Shown here: piece after piece, positions 16,601 to 24,437 of the stretch | Numbering within the stretch: the stretch's first letter is position 1 | Layout: every line of letters begins with the position of its first letter | Source of the DNA: Beijerinckiaceae bacterium | GTDB lineage: Bacteria > Pseudomonadota > Alphaproteobacteria > Rhizobiales > Beijerinckiaceae | Assembly (NCBI GenBank): GCA_019745195.1 | Contig: JAIETL010000003.1 | Coordinates: 1-64,000 of the forward strand | Direction of reading: 5' to 3' | DNA: 64,000 nucleotides | Made by a program: the position numbers and the translations under genes | The notes under the pieces: generated by a model | What the model saw: only the letters and a program-made list of their open reading frames with translations | The model's database searches: none | Told to the model about the DNA's origin: nothing

Positions 16601-17562
16601 CGCCGCGCGCCGCACCGGCACTGCCCGGCCGGCCGCTCGCCGTGCCGATGGCGCTGCCGATCGCCCGCAGCGCCACGCCGCCGCTGCTGTCGCTGGCGGC
16701 TTTCGCCTCGCCCTGGCCGGGCGGGCTCGCCGTCTGGCGGGCGGACGGGGCGGGGGACTTCTCGCTGCTGCGGCAGATCGAAGCCCCATCCATCGTCGGC
16801 GAGACGCTGACCGCGCTGCCGCCGGGTCCGCTCTGGCGCAGCGATCTCCGCGCGGTCGTCGATGTCAGGCTGCGCGGCGGTGTCCTCGCCTCTGTGTCGG
16901 ACGAGGCGGCGCTGGCGGGAGCCAATGTGCTGGCGCTGATCGCGGCGGATGGCGAGACCGAGATCCTGACCGCCGCCCGCGTCGAGCTGATCGGCCCGCG
17001 CCGGTTCCGGCTGTCGCGTCTGGTGCGCGGCATCGGCGGCTCGGAGGCGGCCGCCGCACACAGCCTGCCGCCCGGTGCGCGCATCGTCGTACTGGACGGC
17101 GCGGCCATCTCGCTGACCAGCGACATCGCCGAGATCGGCGTGGCGCGGCGCTATCGCGTCGGCCCCGTACGGCGCGATGTCGGCGATCCGACCATGGCGG
17201 AGTTCGTCACCGATGCAAGCGCCGCCGCGCTCGTCCCGCTCGCGCCGGTACGCGCCAAGGCGCTGAGAAGCCCGGCGGGCATTGCGCTGAGCTGGATCCG
17301 CCGGACACGGCTCGACGGCGATTCCTGGGAGATCGCCGAGGTTCCGGTCAGTGAGGATGGCGAGCGTTACGAGATCAGCGTGCTCTCGTCCGGCGCTCCC
17401 GTCAGGACCGTCGCGACGACGCAGCCGTCCTGGCTCTATCCGGCAGCGCAAGAGATCGCCGATTTCGGCGCGGTTCAGGGCGATATCGACCTCGTGATCG
17501 CGCAGATGAGCGCCGTGGTCGGCAGGGGACGCGAATGGCGTGGACGGATCGCGGTGCGCTGA
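13648..17562 (+). CDS. GTA g15 megatron / host-specificity tail protein
   Basis: About 1304 residues, the largest GTA protein. The N-terminus is a Gly/Ala-rich hydrophobic segment (GAALGTALGGPFGAILG) typical of phage tail tip attachment proteins. Then come ASTEGAAIPRVYGRARVGGQ and KTTETTYSYFANLAVGLCEG, a large central GTA TIM-barrel-like domain (for example YAADWTEYGAHVRNGGQDVS and KPIWLTEVGVPAIDKGGNGP), and a C-terminal beta-rich phage-tail region. It combines receptor-binding and hub functions in RcGTA-type particles. It closes the structural cluster; no separate tail-fibre or lysis gene follows. Confidence 0.93.
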   Translation: MSTLVLQVAGAALGTALGGPFGAILGQAIGGLAGAQIDQALLNSGGGKAIEGPRLKEAEGLASTEGAAIPRVYGRARVGGQLIWATRFEEQINVTKSRAKGGGKSMGGQKTTETTYSYFANLAVGLCEGPIAFVRRVWADGRELDVSTVTMRLWAGYGNEELDPLIAAKEAGEAPAYRDTAYVVFERFPLADYGNRVPQFSFEVVRGVDGLGNMVRAVTLIPGAGEFVYETRLVSHEPEPGATESLTRHQLFGPADAETALFHLKALCPNLRRVAVVISWFGDDLRAGACTIAPRVEIPLKPTIGAEWSVAGLTRPVARVVSQIEGRPAFGGTPSDESVIALIRRLRDVLGLEVVLYPFVMMDIPGGNELPDPVSGAAGQPRYPWRGRITCDPAPESAGSVDGTGAAEAQVAAFLGTVAPADMGLVGDQVICAKPDEWSYRRLVMHCAALAQAAGGVAGFVLGSELVGLTRVRGASGYPMVDGLVSLAGDVETMLPEARLTYAADWTEYGAHVRNGGQDVSFPLDPLWASPAIDAIGIDFYAPLSDWRDTSSHLDAEVARGPSDVAYLRGRLNSGEAYDWYYAGPGWREAQQRLPITDGAYGKPWVFRPKDLWNWWSQPHVARSGGVETTATAYVPGSKPIWLTEVGVPAIDKGGNGPSFFPDPKSADSGRPYFSSGARDDLVQHRALEAILSGFDPALPGFEASRNPVHPTSGLRMVDPACVFVWSWDARPFPAFPELTGAWADGANWQTGHWINGRIEGAPVDRLIKEVLADLGLPAADEIVVDGFVDGYVLDRPMSARQALEPLAQAFGFDAIMSGGRLVFRGRGGRVARVLASDDWLPGRDGSPYELRRAQETELPRELRLGFADGDATYRRAAASSRRLAGAARRESAVETAIVTRVAEGQRLADQRLQEIWSGRETAEFELSPRRIDLEPGDVVALPVDGAQRLFRLTRISDGPTRKASARAVEPAVYASAGAPVGPMPPRAAPALPGRPLAVPMALPIARSATPPLLSLAAFASPWPGGLAVWRADGAGDFSLLRQIEAPSIVGETLTALPPGPLWRSDLRAVVDVRLRGGVLASVSDEAALAGANVLALIAADGETEILTAARVELIGPRRFRLSRLVRGIGGSEAAAAHSLPPGARIVVLDGAAISLTSDIAEIGVARRYRVGPVRRDVGDPTMAEFVTDASAAALVPLAPVRAKALRSPAGIALSWIRRTRLDGDSWEIAEVPVSEDGERYEISVLSSGAPVRTVATTQPSWLYPAAQEIADFGAVQGDIDLVIAQMSAVVGRGREWRGRIAVR

Positions 17563-17642
17563 CGTATCGTCGGGTCCGGCTGATCGTCCTTGGGTTGCAT
17601 TCCGCCGCATTCATGACGCGTTCAGTCGTTCGGGGTTAGCGC

Positions 17643-17963
17643 ATGTCGATGATGCCCGTCGAAACGATCTTCGCATTCGCCTTGCTGGCGCAGCCGCTGC
17701 CGATCCTGCGCGTCGACGATCCGCAGCCCATCGTCTGCCTCTCCGCCGACGAGATGCGCGAGACGATCGCCGATGGCCGCGTGATCCAGCCGGTGCAGGC
17801 CTCCCGCCATGCGCGCAACGCCGCTCCTGGAGAGGTTCTGCGCATCCGGCTCTGTCGCCAGGGCGAGGAACTGGTCTATGTTGTGACGACGCTGAAGCGC
17901 GACGGGCGCGTGGCGCGCGTCACGCTCGAGGGCCAGTCCGGCAAGGTCGAGACCGTCCGCTGA
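17643..17963 (+). CDS. small exported PepSY-like protein, FeuN-like position
   Basis: A 106-residue protein with a short hydrophobic N-terminus (ETIFAFALLAQPLP), probably exported. The C-terminal half has a PepSY-like pattern: LSADEMRETIADGRVIQPVQ, then VTTLKRDGRVARVTLEGQSG. It lies 59 bases before a FeuP-like regulator gene. In Sinorhizobium, FeuN is a small periplasmic protein encoded next to feuPQ that restrains the FeuQ kinase. Position and size suggest an analogous sensor-modulating role, but I see no residue-level evidence of homology to FeuN. Confidence 0.65.
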   Translation: MSMMPVETIFAFALLAQPLPILRVDDPQPIVCLSADEMRETIADGRVIQPVQASRHARNAAPGEVLRIRLCRQGEELVYVVTTLKRDGRVARVTLEGQSGKVETVR

Positions 17964-18022
17964 GCCTTATCCGGCTTTACCGAAAACTGTGCCGCGACCC
18001 GGCCAACTGGAGCTTGCCCACC

Positions 18023-18691
18023 GTGAGACTGCTCGTCGTCGAGGACGACAAGGACCTCAACCGCCAGATCGTGACGGCGCTGGAGAACGCCGGCTACGCC
18101 GTCGATAAGGCGTTCGACGGCGAGGAGGGCTCGTTTCTCGGCGAGACCGAGCCCTATGACGCCGTGATCCTCGATCTCGGATTGCCCAAGCTCGACGGCG
18201 TCGCCGTGCTGCAGGGCTGGCGGCGTGCGGCCAGGACCATGCCGGTGCTGATCCTGACCGCGCGCGACCGCTGGAGCGAGAAGGTTTCGGGCTTCGACGC
18301 AGGGGCCGACGACTATGTCGTCAAGCCCTTCCACATCGAGGAGTTGCTGGCGCGGGTGCGCGCGCTCCTGCGCCGCGCGACCGGCCACGCCACCTCCGAG
18401 CTGACCTGCGGACCCGTGCGGCTCGACACGCGCGCCAGCCGCGTCGTGGTCGACGGCAATCCGATCAAGCTGACCTCGCATGAATACCGGCTGCTCGCCT
18501 ATCTGATGCATCATCAGGGCAGGGTGGTCTCGCGCACCGAGCTGGTCGAGCATCTCTACGACCAGGATTTCGACCGCGATTCCAACACGATCGAGGTCTT
18601 CGTAGGCCGCCTGCGCAAGAAGCTCGGCGTCGATGTCATCGAGACCGTGCGAGGACTGGGCTACATCGCGGCCGCGCCGGCGAAGGTCTGA
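18023..18691 (+). CDS. feuP: FeuP-like OmpR-family response regulator
   Basis: About 222 residues. The receiver domain has acidic EDD at 7-9, phospho-acceptor Asp51 in AVILDLGLPKLDG, and Lys around 101 in YVVKPFH. The winged-helix output domain ends with DSNTIEVFVGRLRKKLG and IETVRGLGYIAA. The stretches WSEKVSGFDAGADDYVVKPF and LTSHEYRLLAYLMHHQGRVV closely resemble my memory of rhizobial FeuP. The start is GTG 18023 with GGAG upstream; an upstream in-frame opening is non-coding in character. It is followed by its kinase gene after 92 bases. Confidence 0.88.
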   Translation: MRLLVVEDDKDLNRQIVTALENAGYAVDKAFDGEEGSFLGETEPYDAVILDLGLPKLDGVAVLQGWRRAARTMPVLILTARDRWSEKVSGFDAGADDYVVKPFHIEELLARVRALLRRATGHATSELTCGPVRLDTRASRVVVDGNPIKLTSHEYRLLAYLMHHQGRVVSRTELVEHLYDQDFDRDSNTIEVFVGRLRKKLGVDVIETVRGLGYIAAAPAKV

Positions 18692-18783
18692 CCGACATTG
18701 ACGAGTGAGCGCATGATGTCGTCCGAAACTCGCTCCCCGCACTTCGCTCACGCGGACCTTCGGTTCGCCATCGCGCTCCGGCG

Positions 18784-20163
18784 ATGCCGCTGAAGCCGAA
18801 TCGCTTTTCGCTCGGCGCGCGGCTGTTCATCTCGGCGGCGGTGTGCTGTGCGCTGGTGCTGATCCTGGCGGGTTTCGGCCTGACGACCTTTTACCGCCGC
18901 TCGGCCGAGCGCGGCTTCGACGAGCGTCTCAGCGTCTACATCAAGGAACTGGTCGCCGACATCGCCTCGCCGCCCGAGGCGGAGCGGCAGGCGATCGGCG
19001 ATCTCGGCGAACCGCGCTTCGACCTGCCGCTTTCGGGCTGGTACTGGCAGATCGTCCGGCTCGACGGCGAGCGCCCCGTGGTGCGGACCTCGCGCTCCAT
19101 CGTCGGCGGTCAATTGCCCAAGCTGCTCGACCAGCAGCAATTGACGCCGAATGCGCGGGGACTGCGCGAAAGCTACATTTCCGGCCCCGACGACCGCTGG
19201 CTGCGGATTCTCGAACGCGAGATCGACGTCGGCGAGGAGGGGCGCTTCACGGTCGCGGTCGCCGCGCCTGCCGACGAGATCGACGGCGACATCCGCGACT
19301 TCCGCTTCGCGCTGACCATGACCTTCGTTCTGCTGGGGCTGGCGCTCGTCGCCTCGACGATCATCCAGGTCCGTTACGGCCTGCGTCCCCTCGTGCGTCT
19401 CGGCAACGCCGTCGGCCTCGTGCGCACCGGCGAAGCGCCGCGAATCGCTGGCCGCTATCCGCCCGATCTCGATCCGCTGGCGGGCGAACTCAATCAGCTC
19501 ATCGACGCCAACCGCGAGATCCTCGAGCGCGCCCGCACCCAGGTGGGCAATCTCGCTCATGCGCTGAAGACGCCGCTCAGCGTCATGATCAACGAGGCCG
19601 ACGCAGCCGAAGGCCAGCTCTCACAGACCGTGAAGACGCAGGCCGCGATCATGCGCGACCAGGTCCAGTACTATCTCGACCGCGCGCGGGCCGCAGCCCT
19701 GTCGGGAGCGCTCGGCGGCGTCACCGAGATCGCCCCCTCGCTCGACGCACTGATCCGGACCTTTTCCAAGATATCGCAGGGGCGCGGCATAACCGGCATG
19801 CATGCCGTGCCGACAAGTCTGCGCTTTCGCGGCGAGAAGCAGGATCTCGAGGAGATGCTGGGCAACCTGCTCGACAACGCATTCAAATGGGCTGAATCGA
19901 CTGTCGAGGTCGGCGTCGAGCCTGCCATGCGCGACCAGCCCGATCGTATCGCTTTGGTGATCGACGATGACGGGCCGGGCCTGCCGCCGGAGGCGATGGC
20001 CGACGTGATCAAGCGCGGTCGCAGGCTCGACGAGACGACGCCGGGTTCGGGGCTCGGCCTCTCGATCGTCGGCGACCTTGCCAAGCTCTATGGCGGCGAA
20101 CTTTCCCTGCATCCGTCGCCGCTAGGGGGCCTGCGCGCCCGCCTCGTGCTGCCCTCGGTCTGA
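18784..20163 (+). CDS. feuQ: FeuQ-like sensor histidine kinase
   Basis: A 459-residue inner-membrane kinase. A first TM segment at about 12-34 (LFISAAVCCALVLILAGF), a periplasmic sensor region of about 145 residues, and a second TM at about 178-198 precede a HAMP-like linker. The phospho-His lies in NLAHALKTPLSV. The ATPase domain shows the N box GNLLDNAFKWAE, G1 DDDGPGLP and G2 GSGLGLSIVG. Partner of the adjacent FeuP-like regulator. In rhizobia this system responds to osmotic conditions and controls cyclic glucan export; whether that holds here is inference. Confidence 0.87.
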   Translation: MPLKPNRFSLGARLFISAAVCCALVLILAGFGLTTFYRRSAERGFDERLSVYIKELVADIASPPEAERQAIGDLGEPRFDLPLSGWYWQIVRLDGERPVVRTSRSIVGGQLPKLLDQQQLTPNARGLRESYISGPDDRWLRILEREIDVGEEGRFTVAVAAPADEIDGDIRDFRFALTMTFVLLGLALVASTIIQVRYGLRPLVRLGNAVGLVRTGEAPRIAGRYPPDLDPLAGELNQLIDANREILERARTQVGNLAHALKTPLSVMINEADAAEGQLSQTVKTQAAIMRDQVQYYLDRARAAALSGALGGVTEIAPSLDALIRTFSKISQGRGITGMHAVPTSLRFRGEKQDLEEMLGNLLDNAFKWAESTVEVGVEPAMRDQPDRIALVIDDDGPGLPPEAMADVIKRGRRLDETTPGSGLGLSIVGDLAKLYGGELSLHPSPLGGLRARLVLPSV

Positions 20164-20239
20164 CGAGAATGACACCGCGTGACCCTTTGTCGCCATCATC
20201 GGACATGATGCGCAGCTTCGAATTGGATAAGACAGCGCG

Positions 20240-21343
20240 ATGCTGATCTGGATCATCTTCGCGGCCATGACCGGCGCGGCGGTCTTCGCCCTGCTCTGGC
20301 CGCTCGGCCGGGGGCGCACCGCCTCCTTCGCCGATGCGGCGGATGCGGCCAGCCTGTATCGCGACCAGCTCGCCGAGATCGACCGCGATCTCGGCCGCCG
20401 CCTGATCGGCCCACAGGAGGCCGAGGCCGCCCGCGCCGAGGCGGCGCGCCGTTTGCTCAGGGCGGCTGGCAATGAAACGGGCCCGGCCGCCGAGACCGAG
20501 TCCTCGCTGCGCCGCCGCCGCGCCTCCTCGGCATTGGCTTTGTCCTGCGTGCCGCTGCTGGCGCTCGTGGTCTACGGCGCCTATGGGTCGCCGGCGCAGC
20601 CCGATTTGCCTCTGGCAGCGCGCCTGAAAAGCGCGCCCGATCAGCAGGATTTCTCCGTCGCGCTCGCCCGGATCGAGGCCCATCTCGCCGCCAACCCGAC
20701 CGATGCGCGCGGCTGGGCGGTGATCGCGCCGGTCTATCTGCGCCAGGGCCGCGCGGAGGATGCGGCGCGCGCCTTCGGCAATGCCGTGCGCTTCGGCGAG
20801 CCTGACGCCGAGTTGCTGGCAGGCCAGGGCGAGGCGCAGATTCTGGCGGCCGGCGGCGTCGTCACGGCCGACGCGCGCGAAAGTCTGAGCCGGGCCGTCG
20901 CCCGCGATCCCAAAAATGCCCGCGCGCGCTATTTCCTTGCCATCGGCAAGGAGCAGGACGGCGACGCCGCCGGCGCGGCCGAAGCCCTGCGCGCGCTTAT
21001 CGCCGATGCGCCCGGAGAGGCGGGTTGGCTCTCTATGGTGCGCGACAGGCTGGCGCGGCTGGACGGCGAAACCGCACGGGGCGCGATCGCGGCGTTGCCG
21101 GCGCAGGATCAGCAGGCGGCCATTCGCGGCATGGTCGAGGGGCTTGCCGCCCGGCTGGCGCAGGGCGGCGGCAGCCTCGACGAATGGACGCGGCTGATCC
21201 GCTCGCAGACGGTGCTCGGCAACCGTGCGGAGGCGAAAGCCGCGCTTATGACCGCGCGCGGGCGGCTGGCCGGCGATGCCTCGGCCCTGTCGCAGCTCGA
21301 CACGCTCGCCAGCGAGATCGGCCTCAAGGACGCAGCGCCATGA
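20240..21343 (+). CDS. ccmI: cytochrome c maturation protein CcmI (CycH)
   Basis: A 367-residue apocytochrome c chaperone. The N-terminal TM ([20 protein letters not shown]) is followed by [19 protein letters not shown], a second TM at about 95-115 ([19 protein letters not shown]), then a TPR region ([20 protein letters not shown] and related repeats). It delivers apocytochrome to the haem ligation complex. It is the first gene of the ccmI-E-F-H operon and its stop overlaps ccmE by ATGA. Confidence 0.9.
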   Translation: MLIWIIFAAMTGAAVFALLWPLGRGRTASFADAADAASLYRDQLAEIDRDLGRRLIGPQEAEAARAEAARRLLRAAGNETGPAAETESSLRRRRASSALALSCVPLLALVVYGAYGSPAQPDLPLAARLKSAPDQQDFSVALARIEAHLAANPTDARGWAVIAPVYLRQGRAEDAARAFGNAVRFGEPDAELLAGQGEAQILAAGGVVTADARESLSRAVARDPKNARARYFLAIGKEQDGDAAGAAEALRALIADAPGEAGWLSMVRDRLARLDGETARGAIAALPAQDQQAAIRGMVEGLAARLAQGGGSLDEWTRLIRSQTVLGNRAEAKAALMTARGRLAGDASALSQLDTLASEIGLKDAAP

Positions 21344-21846
21344 CGGCGACGCAACAACCACTTCCCGCCACGCGCCGTCGCATGACGCGCAAGCAGCGCC
21401 GTCTGATGCTGATCGGCGGGGCCGGCCTCGTGCTCTGCGTCGCCGCCGGGCTCGTGCTGGTCGCGATGCGGGATTCGATCGTGTTCTTCTACGGGCCGAC
21501 CGAAATCGTCGAAAAGGGCCTGACGCCGGGCACCCGCATGCGCCTCGGCGGCCTGGTCGAGAAGGGCTCGCTCGCGCGAGGTCCGGGTCAAAAGATCAGC
21601 TTCGCGGTGACCGACAGCAAGACCACGATGACGATCAGCTATGAGGGGCTGCTCCCCGATCTGTTCCGCGAGGGGCAGGGTGTCGTCACCGAGGGCGTCT
21701 TCGAGGGGGCAGGGCGCTTCAAAGCGGATTCCGTGCTCGCCAAGCATGACGAGACCTATATGCCGCGTGAGGTCGCCGACACGCTGAAGAAGCAGGGTCA
21801 CTGGCAGCCGGGCGGCGCGCCGGCCAACACACCGGCTAAACCATGA
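21340..21846 (+). CDS. ccmE: haem chaperone CcmE (CycJ)
   Basis: About 168 residues. An N-terminal cytoplasmic basic stretch is followed by a TM anchor ([20 protein letters not shown]) and an OB-fold periplasmic domain with [19 protein letters not shown]. The haem-binding His is in [11 protein letters not shown]. It carries covalently bound haem from CcmC/D to CcmF/H. Start 21340 overlaps the ccmI stop; longer in-frame readings are antisense-like. The C-terminus ends in a Pro/Ala tail. Confidence 0.93.
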   Translation: MTATQQPLPATRRRMTRKQRRLMLIGGAGLVLCVAAGLVLVAMRDSIVFFYGPTEIVEKGLTPGTRMRLGGLVEKGSLARGPGQKISFAVTDSKTTMTISYEGLLPDLFREGQGVVTEGVFEGAGRFKADSVLAKHDETYMPREVADTLKKQGHWQPGGAPANTPAKP

Positions 21847-21856
21847 GGCCCGCGCG

Positions 21857-23839
21857 ATGATCGTCGAGATCGGCCATTTCGCGCTGGCGCTGGCGCTGGG
21901 TGTCGCCTTCGTGCAGGCGCTCGTCCCGCTCTGGGGCGTGGCGCGGGGCGACCGGACGCTGGCCTCGGTGGGGCCTGCCGCCGCGATCACCTGTTTCCTG
22001 CTGGTCGCCGCCTCCTTCGCGGCCCTGACGGCGGCCTATGTGCGCTCCGACTTCTCGGTCGAGAACGTCGTCGCCAATTCGCATTCGGCCCAGCCGCTGA
22101 TCTACAAGCTGACTTCGACCTGGGGCAATCACGAAGGCTCCATGCTGCTCTGGGTGCTGATCCTGACGCTGTTCGGCGCGCTCGTGGCGCTGTCGCGTCG
22201 CTCACTTCCGGTCAGGTTGCGCGCTGGCGCTCTGGCGGCGCAGGGCTGGGTCACGGTCGCGTTCCTGGCCTTCACGCTGCTGACCTCGAACCCGTTCCGG
22301 CGCATGATTCCGGCGCCGGCGGAGGGCAACGACCTCAACCCGATCCTGCAGGATCTCGGCCTCGCGATCCATCCGCCGCTGCTTTATGTCGGCTATGTCG
22401 GCTTTTCGATCACCTACGCCTTTGCCGTCGCCGCCCTGATCGATGGCCGCATCGACGCGGTCTGGGCCCGCGCGGTGCGACCCTGGACGCTGCTGGCATG
22501 GGTCTTCCTGACGCTGGGCATCGCGATGGGCTCCTACTGGGCCTATTACGAGCTCGGCTGGGGCGGCTGGTGGTTCTGGGACCCGGTCGAGAACGCCTCG
22601 CTGATGCCGTGGCTCGCAGGCACCGCGCTGATCCATTCCACGGTGGTGATGGAGAAGCGCGACGCGCTCAAGGTCTGGACCATCCTGCTCGCGATCCTGA
22701 CCTTCTCGCTCTCGCTGCTGGGCACCTTCATCGTCCGCTCTGGCGTGCTGACCTCGGTGCATTCCTTCGCCAGCGACCCGCAGCGCGGCCTGTTCATCCT
22801 CGCCATCCTGGTCTTTTTCGTCGGCGGCTCGCTGGCGCTCTTCGCCTGGCGCGCGCCGCTCCTGCGACAGGGCGGGCTGTTCGCGCCGGTCTCGCGTGAA
22901 GGCGCGCTGGTCGTCAACAACGTCTTCATCGCGACATCCTGCGCCACCGTCTTCATCGGCACGCTCTATCCGCTGGTGCTGGAGATGGCGACCGGCGACA
23001 AGATTTCGGTCGGCCCGCCCTTCTTCAACGCGACCTTCGTGCCTGTCCTCGTGCCGCTGCTCCTTCTGCTCCCGATCGGCCAGTCGCTGGCATGGAAGCG
23101 CGGCGACCTGCTCGGCGCGGCCCAGCGCACGGTCTGGGCCTTCGGGCTCGGCATCCTCGCCAGCGTCGCGTTGCTGGCGGTATTCAGAGGCGGGCCGGTG
23201 CTGGCTCCGCTCGGCATCGGGCTTGGCGTCTTCCTCGTGGCCGGCGCGGCCTTCGATCTGGGCGAGCGCGTCGTGGCGCGGGCCAGCGGCGTGTCGGCGA
23301 TCTGGTCGCGCGCGGTCGGCCTGCCGCGCTCGGCCTGGGGCACGGCGCTCGCCCATGCCGGCGTCGGCCTCTCCGTTATCGGCATTGCGGCGGCCGCCTG
23401 GAGCACGGAGGCGATCGGCGTGCTCAAGCCCGGCGAGCGCCTGACCAGCGGGCGCTACACCATCACGCTGGAGGCGATCTCGCCGCGAACCGGGCCGAAT
23501 TTCCGTGAGGAGGTCGCCCGCTTCCAACTCTCGTCCGGCGACAGGGCGCTTGGCGCTATCGAAGCCGGCAAGCGCGTCTACATCGCCCGCAACATGCCCA
23601 CCACCGAGGCCGGCATCCGCACCGATGGCCTGAGCCAGGCCTATGTCAGCCTCGGCGAGCCGCAGGGCGATGGCGGCATCGCGGTCAGGCTCTACGACAA
23701 GCCGCTGATCCTGCTGATCTGGATCGGCGCGATCGTGATGGCGCTGGGCGGCGCGCTCTCGCTGACCGACCGGCGCTTCCGGCTGGCCGCGCCACGTCGC
23801 GCCGCGCCGGCCCGCATCGTCGCGCAGCCGGCGGAATAA
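21857..23839 (+). CDS. ccmF: haem lyase subunit CcmF (CycK)
   Basis: A 660-residue polytopic membrane protein. The WWD haem-handling signature GWGGWWFWDPVENASLMPW is present around residue 235, with NSHSAQPLIYKLTSTWGNHE near residue 75 and many TM helices. It forms the cytochrome c haem lyase with CcmH and CcmI. It starts ten bases after ccmE and is followed five bases later by ccmH. Confidence 0.95.
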   Translation: MIVEIGHFALALALGVAFVQALVPLWGVARGDRTLASVGPAAAITCFLLVAASFAALTAAYVRSDFSVENVVANSHSAQPLIYKLTSTWGNHEGSMLLWVLILTLFGALVALSRRSLPVRLRAGALAAQGWVTVAFLAFTLLTSNPFRRMIPAPAEGNDLNPILQDLGLAIHPPLLYVGYVGFSITYAFAVAALIDGRIDAVWARAVRPWTLLAWVFLTLGIAMGSYWAYYELGWGGWWFWDPVENASLMPWLAGTALIHSTVVMEKRDALKVWTILLAILTFSLSLLGTFIVRSGVLTSVHSFASDPQRGLFILAILVFFVGGSLALFAWRAPLLRQGGLFAPVSREGALVVNNVFIATSCATVFIGTLYPLVLEMATGDKISVGPPFFNATFVPVLVPLLLLLPIGQSLAWKRGDLLGAAQRTVWAFGLGILASVALLAVFRGGPVLAPLGIGLGVFLVAGAAFDLGERVVARASGVSAIWSRAVGLPRSAWGTALAHAGVGLSVIGIAAAAWSTEAIGVLKPGERLTSGRYTITLEAISPRTGPNFREEVARFQLSSGDRALGAIEAGKRVYIARNMPTTEAGIRTDGLSQAYVSLGEPQGDGGIAVRLYDKPLILLIWIGAIVMALGGALSLTDRRFRLAAPRRAAPARIVAQPAE

Positions 23840-23844
23840 TCGCG

Positions 23845-24315
23845 ATGCGCGCGCTGTGTCTGGCCCTGATCGTCCCGCTTGTCCTCGCGGCTCCGGCGCA
23901 AGCCGTCCAGCCCGACGAGATTCTGCCCAACGCCGCTCTCGAACAGCGCGCCCGGCAGATTTCCGGCGGCTTGCGCTGCCTCGTCTGCCAGAACCAGTCG
24001 ATCGACGATTCCGACGCCCCGCTCGCGCGCGATCTGCGCGTCCTGGTCCGCGAACGTCTGGTCGCCGGCGACAGCGATACGGCGGTGCGCGATTTCGTGG
24101 TGGCGCGCTACGGCGATTTCGTGCTGCTCAGCCCGCCGCTGAACTGGCGGACGGTCCTGCTCTGGGCGGCGCCGTTCCTGATCCTGGCGACCAGCCTGGC
24201 CTATATCGGCCGGCGCACGCGGCGGATGCGCGAGCCGATCGTGGCGGCCGCTCCGCTATCGGAGGACGAGCGCAACCGGCTCGATGCGCTGATGCGTCGG
24301 GACGAGCCCGGCTGA
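23845..24315 (+). CDS. ccmH: cytochrome c biogenesis thioreductase CcmH (CycL)
   Basis: A 156-residue protein with a signal peptide (LALIVPLVLAAPAQA), the redox motif RCLVCQNQSIDDSDA, and a C-terminal TM (TVLLWAAPFLILATSLAYIG). It reduces apocytochrome thiols for haem ligation. Last gene of the operon; htrA follows after about 120 bp. Confidence 0.94.
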   Translation: MRALCLALIVPLVLAAPAQAVQPDEILPNAALEQRARQISGGLRCLVCQNQSIDDSDAPLARDLRVLVRERLVAGDSDTAVRDFVVARYGDFVLLSPPLNWRTVLLWAAPFLILATSLAYIGRRTRRMREPIVAAAPLSEDERNRLDALMRRDEPG

Positions 24316-24437
24316 CCGCAGAAGATGCGCGCAACCTTACGAAACATTCATCTTCGCGCGAAATCCGCGTAAGGCGGGCCGCGTCATGGTCCTCGGCAAG
24401 CGCAGGGAAGGCCCTGCCCGATCCGAGGTTTTGAGCC

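Noticed and set aside
1750-17562. Interpretation as an ordinary active prophage
   Set aside because: No integrase, repressor, replication or lysis genes in or beside the cluster, and gene order and tape-measure size match RcGTA-type agents.
14104-17610. Very long open frame on the minus strand opposite GTA g15 (over 1100 codons)
   Set aside because: Composition is Arg/Gly/Asp/His-rich without domains, as expected from the antisense of a high-GC gene; the + strand protein has clear GTA motifs.
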